From: Penelope pileata
Lineage: Eukaryota > Chordata > Aves > Galliformes > Cracidae
Reading direction: 5' to 3'
DNA: 64,000 nucleotides
Assembly: GCA_013396635.1 (NCBI GenBank)
Contig: WBMW01002283.1
Location: forward strand, 1 to 64,000
Positions within the stretch are counted from its first letter, which is position 1, and each line of letters opens with the position of its first letter. Positions 35,171 to 48,000 of this stretch are shown one piece after another. The notes under the pieces were generated by a model. That model had not been told where the DNA came from and made no database searches. It saw only the letters and a list, made by a program, of their open reading frames with translations. The position numbers were made by a program, and so were the translations under genes.

Positions 35171-38100
35171 CACTGCCAGCAGGGCCGCGAGGCTCTTGCC
35201 AAGCGCTACCGGCACTGCATCGTTATTTTAGGCTCCGAGGAAAAAGGGGAAATGCTTACAGGAATCAGGCACTTAGCACCTGGCAGGGGCCCTGCCGGCC
35301 TCTCAGAGCCTGCCTCGTGGTTCTGGAGCTGCTTGATCAGGGGACAGCACATATCAAACATTCCCATTTAAAGGCTATTTCTCTCATATAATTCTAAGCA
35401 CTTAGTTCAAAGAAAAAAAATGAATACACTGTAGTGAATTTTCGAATTCAACCCACCGATTTTAATATATCTAGTTGCTGAAACATTAGAATTCAGCTGT
35501 ACCTCAGAAAGGTGGAATTGGTGCCAGTGCTGGAAAGGAGAGCAGCTTCTGGCACTGGAGAGAAACACCTTGGCACACGTTTCCTACATCCCCCATAAAG
35601 CTGCTTCCACGGTCAGTGTGAGCGCTGGGAAACCACAGGCAGCCGTGCTGATCCCATTCCTGCCCAACGCTCATTAAAACATCGCTCTGCTGGCTAATTA
35701 GCACGTGAATAAAAGATGCACCATTTGAAACCCTCGTCTGAAAGTCAAGCTATCTACAGAGCTGAAAGGTGCTATTTAATTATAAATATGTAATAAAATA
35801 CGAGCTTCTGAGGTATAAAGAATAAAGCATTTTCCCCAATTTTATAAAGAAGCTTGCAGAGAGGTTTTCGCTGGAACATACGGAGGATGTTGAATTTTTT
35901 ATTTAGCAAATGATAGATGAAAGAGATGGCCTTGTAGCTGGAGTGCTGCACGCACCATGTGATAACTGCACATGCCACTCCAGGCTTCAAAATAACTGAA
36001 GCATATTAAAGAGAGCAGAAGCTTTTATCAAAGATTAAACAAGCCACCAACCAAGTCAGCATTTGCAAAGATGGTTTGAAGCTTCCCCCAAGGGCTGCTG
36101 ACTCACTGGCAGACACCCAAAGCCAAGTGCCCACACTCCTTGTTCTCCTCTCCCCAGATTGTGCTGGCGGTGCCTGCCCTCCGGCTCGTTATCTGTGAGC
36201 TGGGCTAACTGAGAAACAAGTCAGGGTATCTTGGGTTGGGGGTTTCCCTTTGGCAAGTGCTTTATTAGGAGGCTCTCCCAGTTTAAATTTATTGACACGT
36301 GCAAAAACACAGATCGTGTCACTGATCCTGTTTGAAGAGCAGAGCCACAAACAGCTGTGCTGGCAAACATGAAATGAAGCAGTGCCAAACTGGCAAGGGG
36401 CAAGAAGCAGCAGGAAGGGTTAGAGAACGGGAATTTCTGTAAAGCCATCACTAACATGAAGGAACAGAAGGAAGCTACAGTCTCAATGGAGTAACAGCCA
36501 ATACCTAAAAAGTTATATGTAGTCCAGCGGATGACAACAAATTCATCTCCACTTCCAGAAGCAAAAAAAAAAAACACGCTTCTACCTTGTTTGAGAGAAA
36601 GGCATGAATGCTGCGAACCACATGCTACCAAAGGCTTTAAACAGGCTAACTCTTCATTTAACATTTAAGAACAGGTTAGATGAGCATGCCAAGAATATTT
36701 TCTGCCCTGTCCTGAAGTCACTCTTAAGCCAACATTTCCAAAAACAATTCAGCAAATCCTTTGTTCTACTCAAATAACCCAGACTTCAACGTACACACAG
36801 GTTATCTGCGGTATGGCAATAACAGTTACATTATTGTGACAGTCCCTTAAATGAAAGCAGTTCTAGATGTTAGTCAAATGCTTAGCCCTCCAACTCATGT
36901 AATAAAATTACAGTGAAAGCCTTTTTCAAAAAAAAAAGAAAAAATTTTTGAAAATACAAGCAGCTTACCATTGAGAAATGTTTGATACAAATAAAACACA
37001 AATCCAACAAATTCCAAGGTATAAATTCTTTCAAGGAGAGTAAAGTCTGGTTAGTCTCTTTTGGCAATAATGAAAAATTCAATGTGCGTGATAAAGCTGA
37101 TGGTAAGTTGAGCTACCATTGACCAATCTTGTATTCACATTCACTGTGTTATCACAGTAAATGTGTTAATGAAAAGTAGCACATCCCCATGAATCTGTCT
37201 GAAATTCACACAGAAACTAAAAATCAGACCAAGAGATAAGGCATCAGAGCGAATGCTACAGTACACTTTTTCCTGGATCCATCACTCTCACATAGGTAAA
37301 CAGTTTAGCCATAGAGCATGTAATAAATATTTTCTACTTCAACAAATTGTGACTTTTTTTTTTTAATTACAACTTTACCTATCCCAGCTACTGTGATAGA
37401 CATGGTAAATAAATCACATAAGACAATAATACAATAATACATGTGGTTGCGAGATGCGGCAGTGTTTTGCTTTTATTCAGGAATAACAATGCTAGAACAT
37501 CTAGGAAAACAGCTCAGAGAAGAACAATTGAGTGGTTTGGAGATTCTGGAATTATTGCATACAGTCAACATCTCTATTCTTGGAAGGAATTCTGGTGGTT
37601 TGGAAATATGTGGAACATGAAAGAAAGGTTACCTATGTTCCATATGCAAAACTTACATTAAAACATATGGACAACTCTGAAATAAAAAAATTGTACATTC
37701 AGCAGAAGAGACAGCATCACCAAAATAAGCCAGGCAGATAACTCAAATCAAAGTAAACATAAATTTAGCTTATCGTTACTTTAAAAAAAAAAAATCCTTT
37801 TTTCAGTATGTCTTAAAGAGAACTTCCAACTGAAAATTTTCAGAAATGACGATAACTCCAATGATAATATAATAACAGGTCAACCACGAGAAAATAATAT
37901 TATTTCTGTTGACTTATTTTATTAACTTCTAACTAGTTACAATTGAATATATTGATGCTTCTGTGAATCAAGATCTTTCTTGCTTATCTTGACTACCAAA
38001 TACAAATCTGTATCAGATTTTGTTTGAGCACTGTGAAAGATGTTTTCTGCTTTCTTTAAAATATAGCAGAGCATGCAAATAAAGAGATCAGACTTTTGCA

Positions 38101-40849
38101 ACTGAACTAGCATTCTTCCTTTGTTAAAATGGCAATGAGAAATTTCTTACATCTGTATTCTTGGAAAAACAATTGAAGTGAATTCTAAAAATCAATTTTT
38201 TGTTTCTCAAATTAGCCAAATTTATTCTGAGATTGTTTTATAATCAAAACCCATCTGATCTATTGTGTTAAGGATGATGATGATTTGAAAAAAAAATACA
38301 TGCAACATCTTATAAAGACTAAGATTTATCAATAACCATCTCTGTTATTGATATACCATAGATTTTCCTATTATTATATAGTAATCATTTTTTGTGTTTT
38401 TTTCCCTCCCCAACTGAGTCTGTTTTGTTGGTATTGTTTCTAGATTATAATATCTTTATTATGACTTCTACCACTCTGAGGAAAAAAAAAAAAAGCCGAC
38501 AATTTCTTTTAAAGAAAGAAGCCAACCCTGAGGTGTAAAGATTCTATTCTGTTGGTCACAACATTCAGAAGTAGTAAGTAAACCAGGAAGATATTGGAAC
38601 ATTGTTTCACAGTTTGAATTTTTGAGCTCTCGTGTAGATTCATGAGGTACACACAAGCAGACATTGAGACTTACATACAACAATGCTCGGAAACACAAGC
38701 CACAGAAAAGAAGGACTGATCCCATGCAAAAAATTCCACAGAGTTCATAGATCTTTCCATATCTTGCACCAACAGAACAAAGCAGTTGGGCTGCTGGATT
38801 GTCTCACTGCTATTAAAACCTTGTAACACATATCTAGAACCTGAATTCATGGAGGTGTAATGAAGACATACTGAATGACAAGAATTTAGTTTTTTTCTTT
38901 TTAAATTATAGCTTCACAGAAATAAAAGGCTACATCATCAGTAAACACAACCTGCTGCCTTTCCCCTTTTTGTCTCTGCTGCATCCTACAAAAATCGAAA
39001 ACAAAATTCATATTACATTTATCATACCACAGTGTTTTGCTTTCAGGTGCTCTCCCCTCCTCTTACCCTTCCCACAAATGAATCTCCAAGCTAGTAATAC
39101 TCTAATAAAGATATTTAACCAGTATTCGTCACTTTAGATTACATAGCATAACATCTTAATCTCCATGTACCGTATAAGGAGAATTATGTTGATTCCTGCA
39201 GTTTCTTGTCCTTTCTAATTCATTTGAGGATTCACATTAAATAGTATCTAGTCATTATGTGCTTATATTTCTAATTGCCTACATTTTAATACTTCAGTAC
39301 TTGTGCAGATTGTGACAGCTTTAATGTATTTATTCCTCATATAAATAATAAAATTACTAAGTTGTGCAAAGAGTAAGGTCATACTCATTGAATGGAGAGA
39401 AAAGGAACAAACATAGTTGAAAAATGCCATCTCGACCCTAGTAACAAAAGACAGAATGTAGGTCCTAACCCTGGCAAACATGAAGTTACTCTAAAAAAAA
39501 AAAAAAAAATTATTCATAACCCAAGAAAAAACTTCTGAAGGTTTCACAAGAACACTTAAAAAACCCCACACTTCGCTGTATGGCCAAGAGTTCTTTGTCC
39601 AAAGCAGCAGATATATAAATAATTGAAGGAACAATTTGTCTTTTCTGTTCCTCCGGTCTCTTTTCTTGAGAGATCCCTGGAGAATACGGGTAAGCCTCTT
39701 CACTCCAAAATAGGAGGTGATTTTTTTAATTTTTTTTTTTTTTTTTAAGTTAAAATCCCTTTCCCTCCAAAATAGAATTTTAAAAACATGATTAATATAC
39801 TTTCACATTTTCTGTGTTTGTTAAAGGCAATTCCTGTATTTTCTTCATAAAAATTACACAGCTTGTGTCCGTGGTATTCTTGCCCAAATCTCAAGCTGCT
39901 CTAAGCAGGCACGAAACCCAGACAGTCAGTCCATATGTCTAGTGTTAGACTGTCACTTTTGTTTGCCTCAGATGGGTCAACCTAAGATCTTAAAAAATTA
40001 AGCCCCTTAATAAGAGGAACACAATCAAAAAGCCCAATCTGGTAGCTACTTGCAAAACACTTTTGTTTTCTATTTCTCCATTCCCACCTTATTAGAGTCC
40101 TTCTGTTATTGTGGTACATACTAAAGAGGGTCAGGTCAGACTGTGCTAGCTCATTGTCTCACACATCATGTTTCCAGCCAACACGCTTACTTCAGATATT
40201 TCTCTGTCAAGTCTCCCATCCCTTCACTATTGCATCAGATTGTCATGCAGTAATTTATTCAAACTCCCCTCCTGCTCATTTCTCTCTCTGTACTTTCTAT
40301 GGTAGTCATTTCACTGTTCTCTGTGCCATATGCACATTTTTCCTGTCCAACAGGAAAAATGCACTGAAAACACAGAAGAGAGTCTAATTCCTCATTTCTG
40401 TGGCAGGGTATTCAAGAACAATTTCACCAGCTCAACCTCAGCAGAATTTTGTAAAACATAGTATTCCAACTTATTTCAAATTCTAACCCATTAAAACATT
40501 TCTCACCAGAGACAAAATACCGTGAATTTACGCCTGACAGGAAGCTTGACTATCAAATGCATCTTTGGAGCATTCTCAGAAGTAGTTTAAGTGTCTCCCA
40601 GTGGGTCTGTGCATCACAAGCAGAAACATAATGAGGTAGAGGGATTTTCAGTTGGTGCATATAAAACATATGCAGTCTGCTTGCTTCCTAGAGATTTGAA
40701 ATTGAAAAAAAAAAAATGCATGCTCAGTGGAGACACCTTCAGAATACAGAATATAACATAACAAAAGTCATGTCTCCAAAAACATTACATTTCAAGACTA
40801 ATTTAAATTTTTTAAACAGAAAAGGCTCTCATAAAATGCGTTCCCTAAA
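35171..40849. other. HTT-GRK4 intergenic interval
   Basis: A/T-rich sequence between the HTT CpG island and the likely GRK4 3' end. I recognise no gene, RNA or repeat family. Several T/A homopolymers are present (for example 39492-39508 and 39721-39746). HTT and GRK4 are therefore separated by only about 7.2 kb from the YY1-type element to the GRK4 stop. Confidence 0.65.
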
Positions 40850-40855
40850 TTTATT
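40850..40855 (-). terminator. GRK4: First canonical AATAAA downstream of GRK4 stop
   Basis: Scanning the minus strand from the stop at 42037, the first AATAAA hexamer is here, giving a 3' UTR of roughly 1.2 kb. Further copies occur later, so polyadenylation could be elsewhere. Confidence 0.35.
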
Positions 40856-42036
40856 CTCATACGTAGATAAAGTGATTTAAAAAAAGCTTTACAAAATAAA
40901 CTCTGGTACACTTTGAGCCCAAAAGAATGGACATTTGACAAGCTTCCAAACTGGAAACAGTTTTACTAATGAACATAAGGTAATAGTAATCAAAATTTCA
41001 ACAGCAGCTCCACATCTGCATTAAGCGATCAGAGAAGCAGGTTTTAACGTTTAAGTTTTTAAAGGTTATACGAAAAGATTTACATAATTAAATTTGATAC
41101 TTAACACTAGCTTGTCCTTCCCTCAGTGGCAGTGATCTCTGTCAATCCTACAAAGATGCGTATTACAACACAACAAGCAGAGAAAAAGGTAGTAAGAAGA
41201 GCCCGTGCCTTGTTTTTTTAACCCATTATAAAACTCTAACATTCTACACAGAGTTGTAAACAATTCCATTTGCAGAAAAAATAAAAATAAAAATTAGTCC
41301 CCACAGGTTAAAAAAAAAAATCCTTTTAGTAAGGGCAACAAAGTATGCAAATTATACCTATAAAATTTTGGCATAAGTACACTTGCATGGTCCATGCTGA
41401 GAAACTGTAATGGAGAGAATATGTAAGATGGGTAGATAGGAGAAGAATGGAGTAGTACAGTTTGTCACAAGACTACGCTAAAGGTCCAGAATTCTATATA
41501 AAAATAAGTACAGACCAGGACTATTTGCAGATCCATATAGTAAAGAGCATTTCATAGTAGCTAGTCACAGTGCACCGAATTTTTTTTTTTCTTTCTTTAG
41601 CAGTTTGAGACGCATTATGATAGCACTGTCATGCAGCTGGATAATACCAGAATTATGAACTTAACAGTAAAATGACTGTATTGATAAAGAAAATGGCTAA
41701 TAAAGGTCTAATGAACAAGAAAATTTTTTTACCAGGAGCATAAGAAGTTAGATTTATGCTATAGATATTATTTCTGTGCTTTAAAATCCTTTTAGTATTT
41801 CTAGGTTCATTCAATTGTGGGGGAGAAGATAAATCAAATACATACAGAAACACACTCACTCAAATGGCACTCTTTTGTACAATTAAGCTTTAGTGAAAAA
41901 TATACATCTTAAAACAAATGAAGTACAAATGTACAAAAATTCTTGAACTCAGATAAAAAATATATATAATACACTTTGCTACAGAGATATAAAACATTTT
42001 AAGTTTGCTCATCCTTTCTGATGACAGTAAAGTGAT
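40856..42036 (-). other. GRK4: Probable GRK4 3' UTR
   Basis: A/T-rich sequence from the stop codon to the first AATAAA. No other gene or repeat was recognised. The extent is inferred only from the hexamer. Confidence 0.4.
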
Positions 42037-42090
42037 TTAAAGTCTAGAGGACTCCTGCTCCTCATCACTGCAATCGGATTTAAAGCAGAC
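42037..42090 (-). CDS. GRK4: GRK4 exon 16, C-terminus and stop
   Basis: It encodes VCFKSDCSDEEQESSRL and a TAA. The cysteines are candidate palmitoylation sites. The end resembles human GRK6A (CSDSEEELPTRL, from memory) rather than human GRK4, and SRL fits a class I PDZ ligand. The acceptor TTGCAG is strong and the phase is correct. Intron 15 (42091-43301) shows nothing recognisable. Confidence 0.9.
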   Translation of the reverse strand, partial: VCFKSDCSDEEQESSRL

Positions 42091-45000
42091 CTGCAATAGA
42101 AGACAAAAACACAATTTAGCTACAAGGATAACACTACTGTTGGTTTGTATGTTTTGGGGGGCATAAGGGTTGGGTGGCAGGGAGGGGGTTGGATCTTCTT
42201 CCAGAAGATTTTACTCCATACTAACTAATGCTTTGGAAGGAAACCACAGCCCAAAGCTCAAGTCGTTAAAGTTTCATTTAACCTTAGATTCTTTACTTAA
42301 GTTCACAGGACAAATGACTGCAGTCTTTTTGCTTTAAAGCCAGCTGAAGGCTTTCAACCCACATTAGTATTTTTTGGACCTTCTCAGTAGAAAGAGCATC
42401 TTAAGGCAGTATAAACTCATTCAGCTTTGTAAGACTACAATAAGACACAAGCTTAAACTTTAGCTATCTCAGATTATTAGTATACTTATTATATATTCTT
42501 ATAGTATATTCCTTCAATTCCATTAATATAGATGTGGAAAAAGTGAATTTGAAAAGGTGAACTAAAAATAGCAGTACTATTATACATTCCATTAGCAATG
42601 TATTGTTTTACAGAGGCAAATTACCAGCTGATGACAGAAATCACCATCATGCAATTTTAATATATGGCTCTGTTGTGGCTACTTAGCAAATTTAAAATTC
42701 CATTTCTGCCTGAAAGCGAAAGCATTTTCTAGAGAAGTGTTTTCTACTGGAATATGCTTGTGTTTCTCAAGATAACTTCACTCTAAAGTGCAGGCATGCT
42801 GAGCAAGCAGAATTGTTCACAATATCTTCAGCTGAAACACTTTACAAATACCCTATGTCTCAACACCTATAAGCAAGCACGTTGTCACATCTTTTAGACA
42901 GTATTTTGGTATTCAACTCATAAACCTCTAAAAATTTATTAAAAAGCAGAAGTTATGTTTGTAAGAGAGGCTGTGCATTATCAAAAGCTACATAAACATA
43001 TAGGTTGTTATTTTAGTGATAGCATTAAAGTTTCTTAAAATATTTTAAGATTTGTTTCATAACACTTCTTCACACATTCATTTAGGGGTTATACTTGCTT
43101 AGCTTAATACACCACAATGATTTATAGGGACCCCAGCTTTCTTAGGCAGCAAGTACTATGAGTTGCACTGTCCAATCACACTAACTTCAAAATTCACCAG
43201 CAAGTTCTATTAAAGCTTTTACAGAGGAAATACTCAATTATCTCTCAAATTATCTCCCCAGAAATTCTACAAAAACTGGCAAAGAAAAGAAATTCCCTTA
43301 CCTCTCCACTAAAAAGTCTGTGAAAGAAGCCTCTCTTTGGTTTAGGAGACCTCTCTCTGTCTGGTGACGCAGTACCATCGGTTTCACACGCATTGATGTC
43401 TTCAAAGCATCCTGTTTCAATCATCTTTGAAACATATGAAATATAAATTAAATATCCACACAAGCCTCTCAAACATGTTCAATTTATCATCCATTTACTC
43501 TGACTGGGTGCTCCTAAAAAGTTCAAAATGCATCAGATACATGCTAATGAAAGCACACTATTTACAGACCTTCTTGAAGGAAGGCACAGTGGACAAAATC
43601 TCCTTGCGCATCAAGAAAAATAAAAACAACAATATAGTGCAGGTAAGCACTAAGATGCTCCTTCACTTTTGTAAGGAATTTTCTCCTGTCTATAATGCAG
43701 TAAGTAGAAATTCTTAGAACCAGAAGTGGATTTGCTCTGTGTATTGTTATATACTTGATTTTCCTTTTGTCTACTCAGCTCATTTCAGAGTGCTCTAGCC
43801 TAACAAATATATTTATACAGTGGACTAAACTTTATTAATAAACGTGACTGAGTATGAGAAATTATCAGTGCAGAATCACATACTGCTCATTCAGTAGCTT
43901 TAAAAGGAAGTCTGACTTACCAACATGGAAAAGTTTTGTTTTGAAACCTTAGGTAAACCTGCAGTTCTGTATTACTAACTCACTTGCACACTCTATTGAT
44001 GCTTGGGCATGATACACAGAAACAGCAGCTTTCACCAAGCCCATTGGCTTTTTAATACTTGATAGCTGTCTTCTTCATATGAATAGCAATACTCCATACA
44101 TATGACAGAAGAACAAGGAAAATGGGGTAACATGGATGCTGAATACAGTTCTGTAGACCGTAACAAGATGCCAGTTTTCATTTTATGCAAGTTTATTGTA
44201 GTCCTTCCATTTTTAGTAATTTACTCATGTTTTGGGGAAAAAAGTTATCATAATTATGTCCCATATTAAATCCTCTATTCACTGTGATAAAGAAAATCCT
44301 CTATGAAATACCTCATTTTGCCAAGGGATTGAGACACAACCCGTAACAAATTTGGAATAGAAGTCATCATCTGTAGTATCCAGGTTCACTCCTTTTACTG
44401 TAGAGAACTGCTCTATGTCCAGGACATCTTTACAATACACGGCACGTGGCTGCAGTACAATACAAGATTACTTCATTAAGTTTTTTTTCCCCTAGATGAG
44501 CAGAGGAGGGCATGAAATATCTGCAGTTTTGTATTTCACATTACTGATCACCAAATCACGCTATATTAGCGCAACAGAAATGCAAAAAATTAAAGAATCT
44601 TATCGTAATGCACTTGAGGAGTTCCATCCATCCTGCAAGTAACAGAACAAGAGTATCAAAACCAGAAAGAGCGTGTAGCATCTCTGATTTTCTTACTGGT
44701 TATCGTAATTCACTTGTTCTCTCTCACTTTCCTTTCAACTCCAGAGTAATTTCCTCAAAGCTAATCTTATTATGTTCAGCATCTTATCTAGGAAAGTTTT
44801 CAGGGCTAAGATCAGCAACAAAGCTCCATAGTGCTATACAAAACAATTTACAGTAGTGGTATTCTCTGACGAAATGCCACAGAACAACTAGCCATTAATA
44901 GCTACAATGGTATTCTCCTGCCAGTGTAAATAACTGTAGAAGTTTCTCTTCAGTTCACATGATTCCTGACACAGAATTTTGACAGATCATGCCTTTTTAG

Positions 45001-48000
45001 ATACTAATCAAATCTGTCTCACCTACTTACATCTGGCAAGAATGGAGGCTCCAACATGTTAGCTTCCAGCCTCTTGAAGTTAATATTCTTGAAAATAGGA
45101 TGTTGTTTCACAATAGCAGCTCCGTTTTCAGTGCAACCCAGTCGTTCCCCTGGATTTTTTGCAAGTAACTGCAAAGATAAGAATAAAAAGGCTGTCCTAG
45201 TGATATCTCTCAATTGAAAAACAAACAAACAAAAAAAAAAAAAACCATCTCCATCTTTCTTCCTTAGCCTTTTAGAAGATGAACTTTGGGGTATCAAAAT
45301 GAACTGGAAATCCAAACCACAACATTGCAGACAAAAGAATCCCTGAGAACAGACTGTTTCTTTTTCTGGTGGTAAAGATTAGACCCAAAGTTATATGAAA
45401 ATATTTTAATTGATGCCATGCTGAATAGCTTTTCAGTAGACTTTACTTTCAGGAAACGCAGATTACATTTTTTCAATAGTTTGAGTAATTCACCTGATTT
45501 TGCATAAACTAGTAAAGAAAATTTTTGAAACTTTCTGCACAGGTATGCTTCTCATTAAATTTAAGAACACATGATTAAAATAATCTGCTGTCTTGTAGGG
45601 ACTCTTAGAGCAGAAAACTCATATACAACTCCGCCATTTCTCTCCATACAGTATCAAAGTTGAACATTTTATTGTAGTCTGTCTATAATCACGCATGGTC
45701 TAAATGCTGCATTTTTCAGCAGCATTTTTCATTCATGTGAATGAGAAAGTTTCTGCAGCCTCCCTTCGTTTTAAAAAAAGTTCTGAATTCTCAAAATTTG
45801 ATAAAATTAACAATTCATGGACCATCAGAAATGTCCATTTGAACCTGAGAATGATTTAGAACTCTTACTCCACATCACTTCAGCTTTAAAAACAATTCAA
45901 TAGAAGACTTTAAAATAAAGCAGTTCATCTCTTAAAAAGGATTAGAAATTTAATTTTCAAACCTCTACATCTCTTCACCCACCATCCTGCAGATAGATTT
46001 TGCCTCCTCAGAGAACTTGTCTGAATATGTTTCTTGGTCTTCCTTTACTCTCCGGTCAATCTCATCCCGCTTGACCCTTTCCTTATGCTTCCTGAATGGT
46101 GACTGTCCTTCAATCATTTCATAAATCAAGCACCCAAGACCCCACCAATCTGGACTGAAAGTATACTTTTCATTTTTGAGCACTTCTGGAGCTACAAAAC
46201 AAAAATACAAACAGAAAAATTGACAAGTTACTTTAATTAAATATTGAAAAACCCTCAGGTACTTTTTCGGTTCTGTGCAAAAGGTCTTTAAGCAACTCCT
46301 TTGTTCTCTGAAGAACTATTAATTTCTACAAGTAAGACTCTGTATATCCAACAGAAGTATGTAAGCTTTTAATGCTTAAGATCAGAAGAAATTAGGTGCT
46401 TTCCTAAAGTTCTACCTAAAGCTAGAATTTCCAAAGTTAATTTATCAGAAAGGCTTATAACTGACTACTAACATCTTCCACCACGTCTTACAACCTTTCC
46501 CAGACCCAATACAGCTCTTTGGACAAGTCATTCATATATTTGCAGGAGTTTAACCAAACCTGCTGGTAAAACTTAACATGCAAATGATATTTCACATACC
46601 CATGTAACCAACAGTCCCAACCCGTCCTCTGACTGTTTCTCCTTCTGGAATCTGCACGGCTAATCCAAGATCTGAAATTCTAATATGTCCTGTTCACATT
46701 AAAAGAAATTAAACGCAGTCACCACATAAGAAGATATCATCACTTTTACAACAACAAATTTCTCTTGCACACCTCATCAAAAAACACCCTAAAACATCAA
46801 AATATTCATATATCTTATAGCACTAAGCTTCTTTAACTAGAGAGAAGGTTTTTTAATTTTTCTTTTTCAAACTCGCAAAGGAAGAGAAGTACAGATCTGA
46901 TAGATTTCCCAAAGGTCATACACAAACAAACAAACAAACAAAGTTAAGTACTCTATTCCTAGCTTTAGCATTGGCCACGTCTAGTATGAAAAGAAATTAC
47001 GCTTATTTTGAGTTCTGTATCTACACATTAGACATTTGTATTTTTCCATTCTGTATTCCCCCCCCAAACACCTAGCTTTCCGAGTTCCTAACAAAACATC
47101 AGAATTTACTCTATTTATTCCTAATGTGAAAAAACTGTAGTCCGTACTGCAATCTCAGATTTTCCTTTAGTTAAGTACCCTAGTAATGCTACATGCAAGT
47201 AATTTGAATTGTTATCCCTGCTCCTACATAAAAAGGAAAGAAACCTAACCAAAACCTACATGTAACACACCAATTTAATATTAGGATTCAAAGAACCATC
47301 ACAGATTCTCAGAATAATTCAGACTTAAAGGGATTTGATAAGGCATCTAGTACATCCTCCTGATCAAGTAGAGTCAGTCCAAACTGTTCACGATTGTGGG
47401 GTTTTGGTTTGGCTTTTGTTGTTGCTTTCTATTTTTGCTTTCTTTTTAATTCTGGTCTAGAAAAAGCCTCCAGAACTAGACCAGATATCACCTCTCCAGG
47501 TAGCCCATTCAAATGCTTGACATTCCTTTGCACATATTTTCTTTGTCATTCAAAAAGTACCACAGCGTCAGTGTTAGTTATTAGCACATTCATTGCTTGT
47601 TTACATATGTTAGATGATAATCACGGTGTGAGGGAAAGAGAGTGGAAGAAGTTAAGTGCCACTTTTTATGCCAGTTAGAAATATTTAAATGCTCTTGAGC
47701 AATAAATGCTGTTTTAAATACACTCAGAAGCCCTTCTGTTCCCTGACATCTGATGAACACCTTGTCAAGCGCAGGATCTGAGCTCCTGAAGTGATTTTCT
47801 AATTAGCCCCCTCTGCTCTCTGGAACAAGCTCAGAATATCCCTGGCAGAAAGAAAGCATTCTAGTGCAGTCCTGAAGGCTACGTTTTTCCTCAAAGAAGC
47901 CTGCTGCTTTTGCAAGACGTTGCTCGAGAGAAAAATTGAAGAATGCATTTGATGTCTAGTAAAGCTTTAGCTCTTGCAAAGTGACTTCTCTCAAGCATCA

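Noticed and set aside
34423..35391. Plus-strand open frame of 322 codons across the CpG island, antisense to HTT exon 1
   Set aside because: CpG-rich sequence lacks stop codons by composition. The product is low-complexity Ala/Pro/Arg with no recognisable domain. Antisense transcripts are known at human HTT but are not regarded as coding.
36221..36664. Minus-strand 147-codon frame in the intergenic interval
   Set aside because: No domain, no repeat structure, no splice context. Its amino-acid composition looks like translated noncoding sequence.
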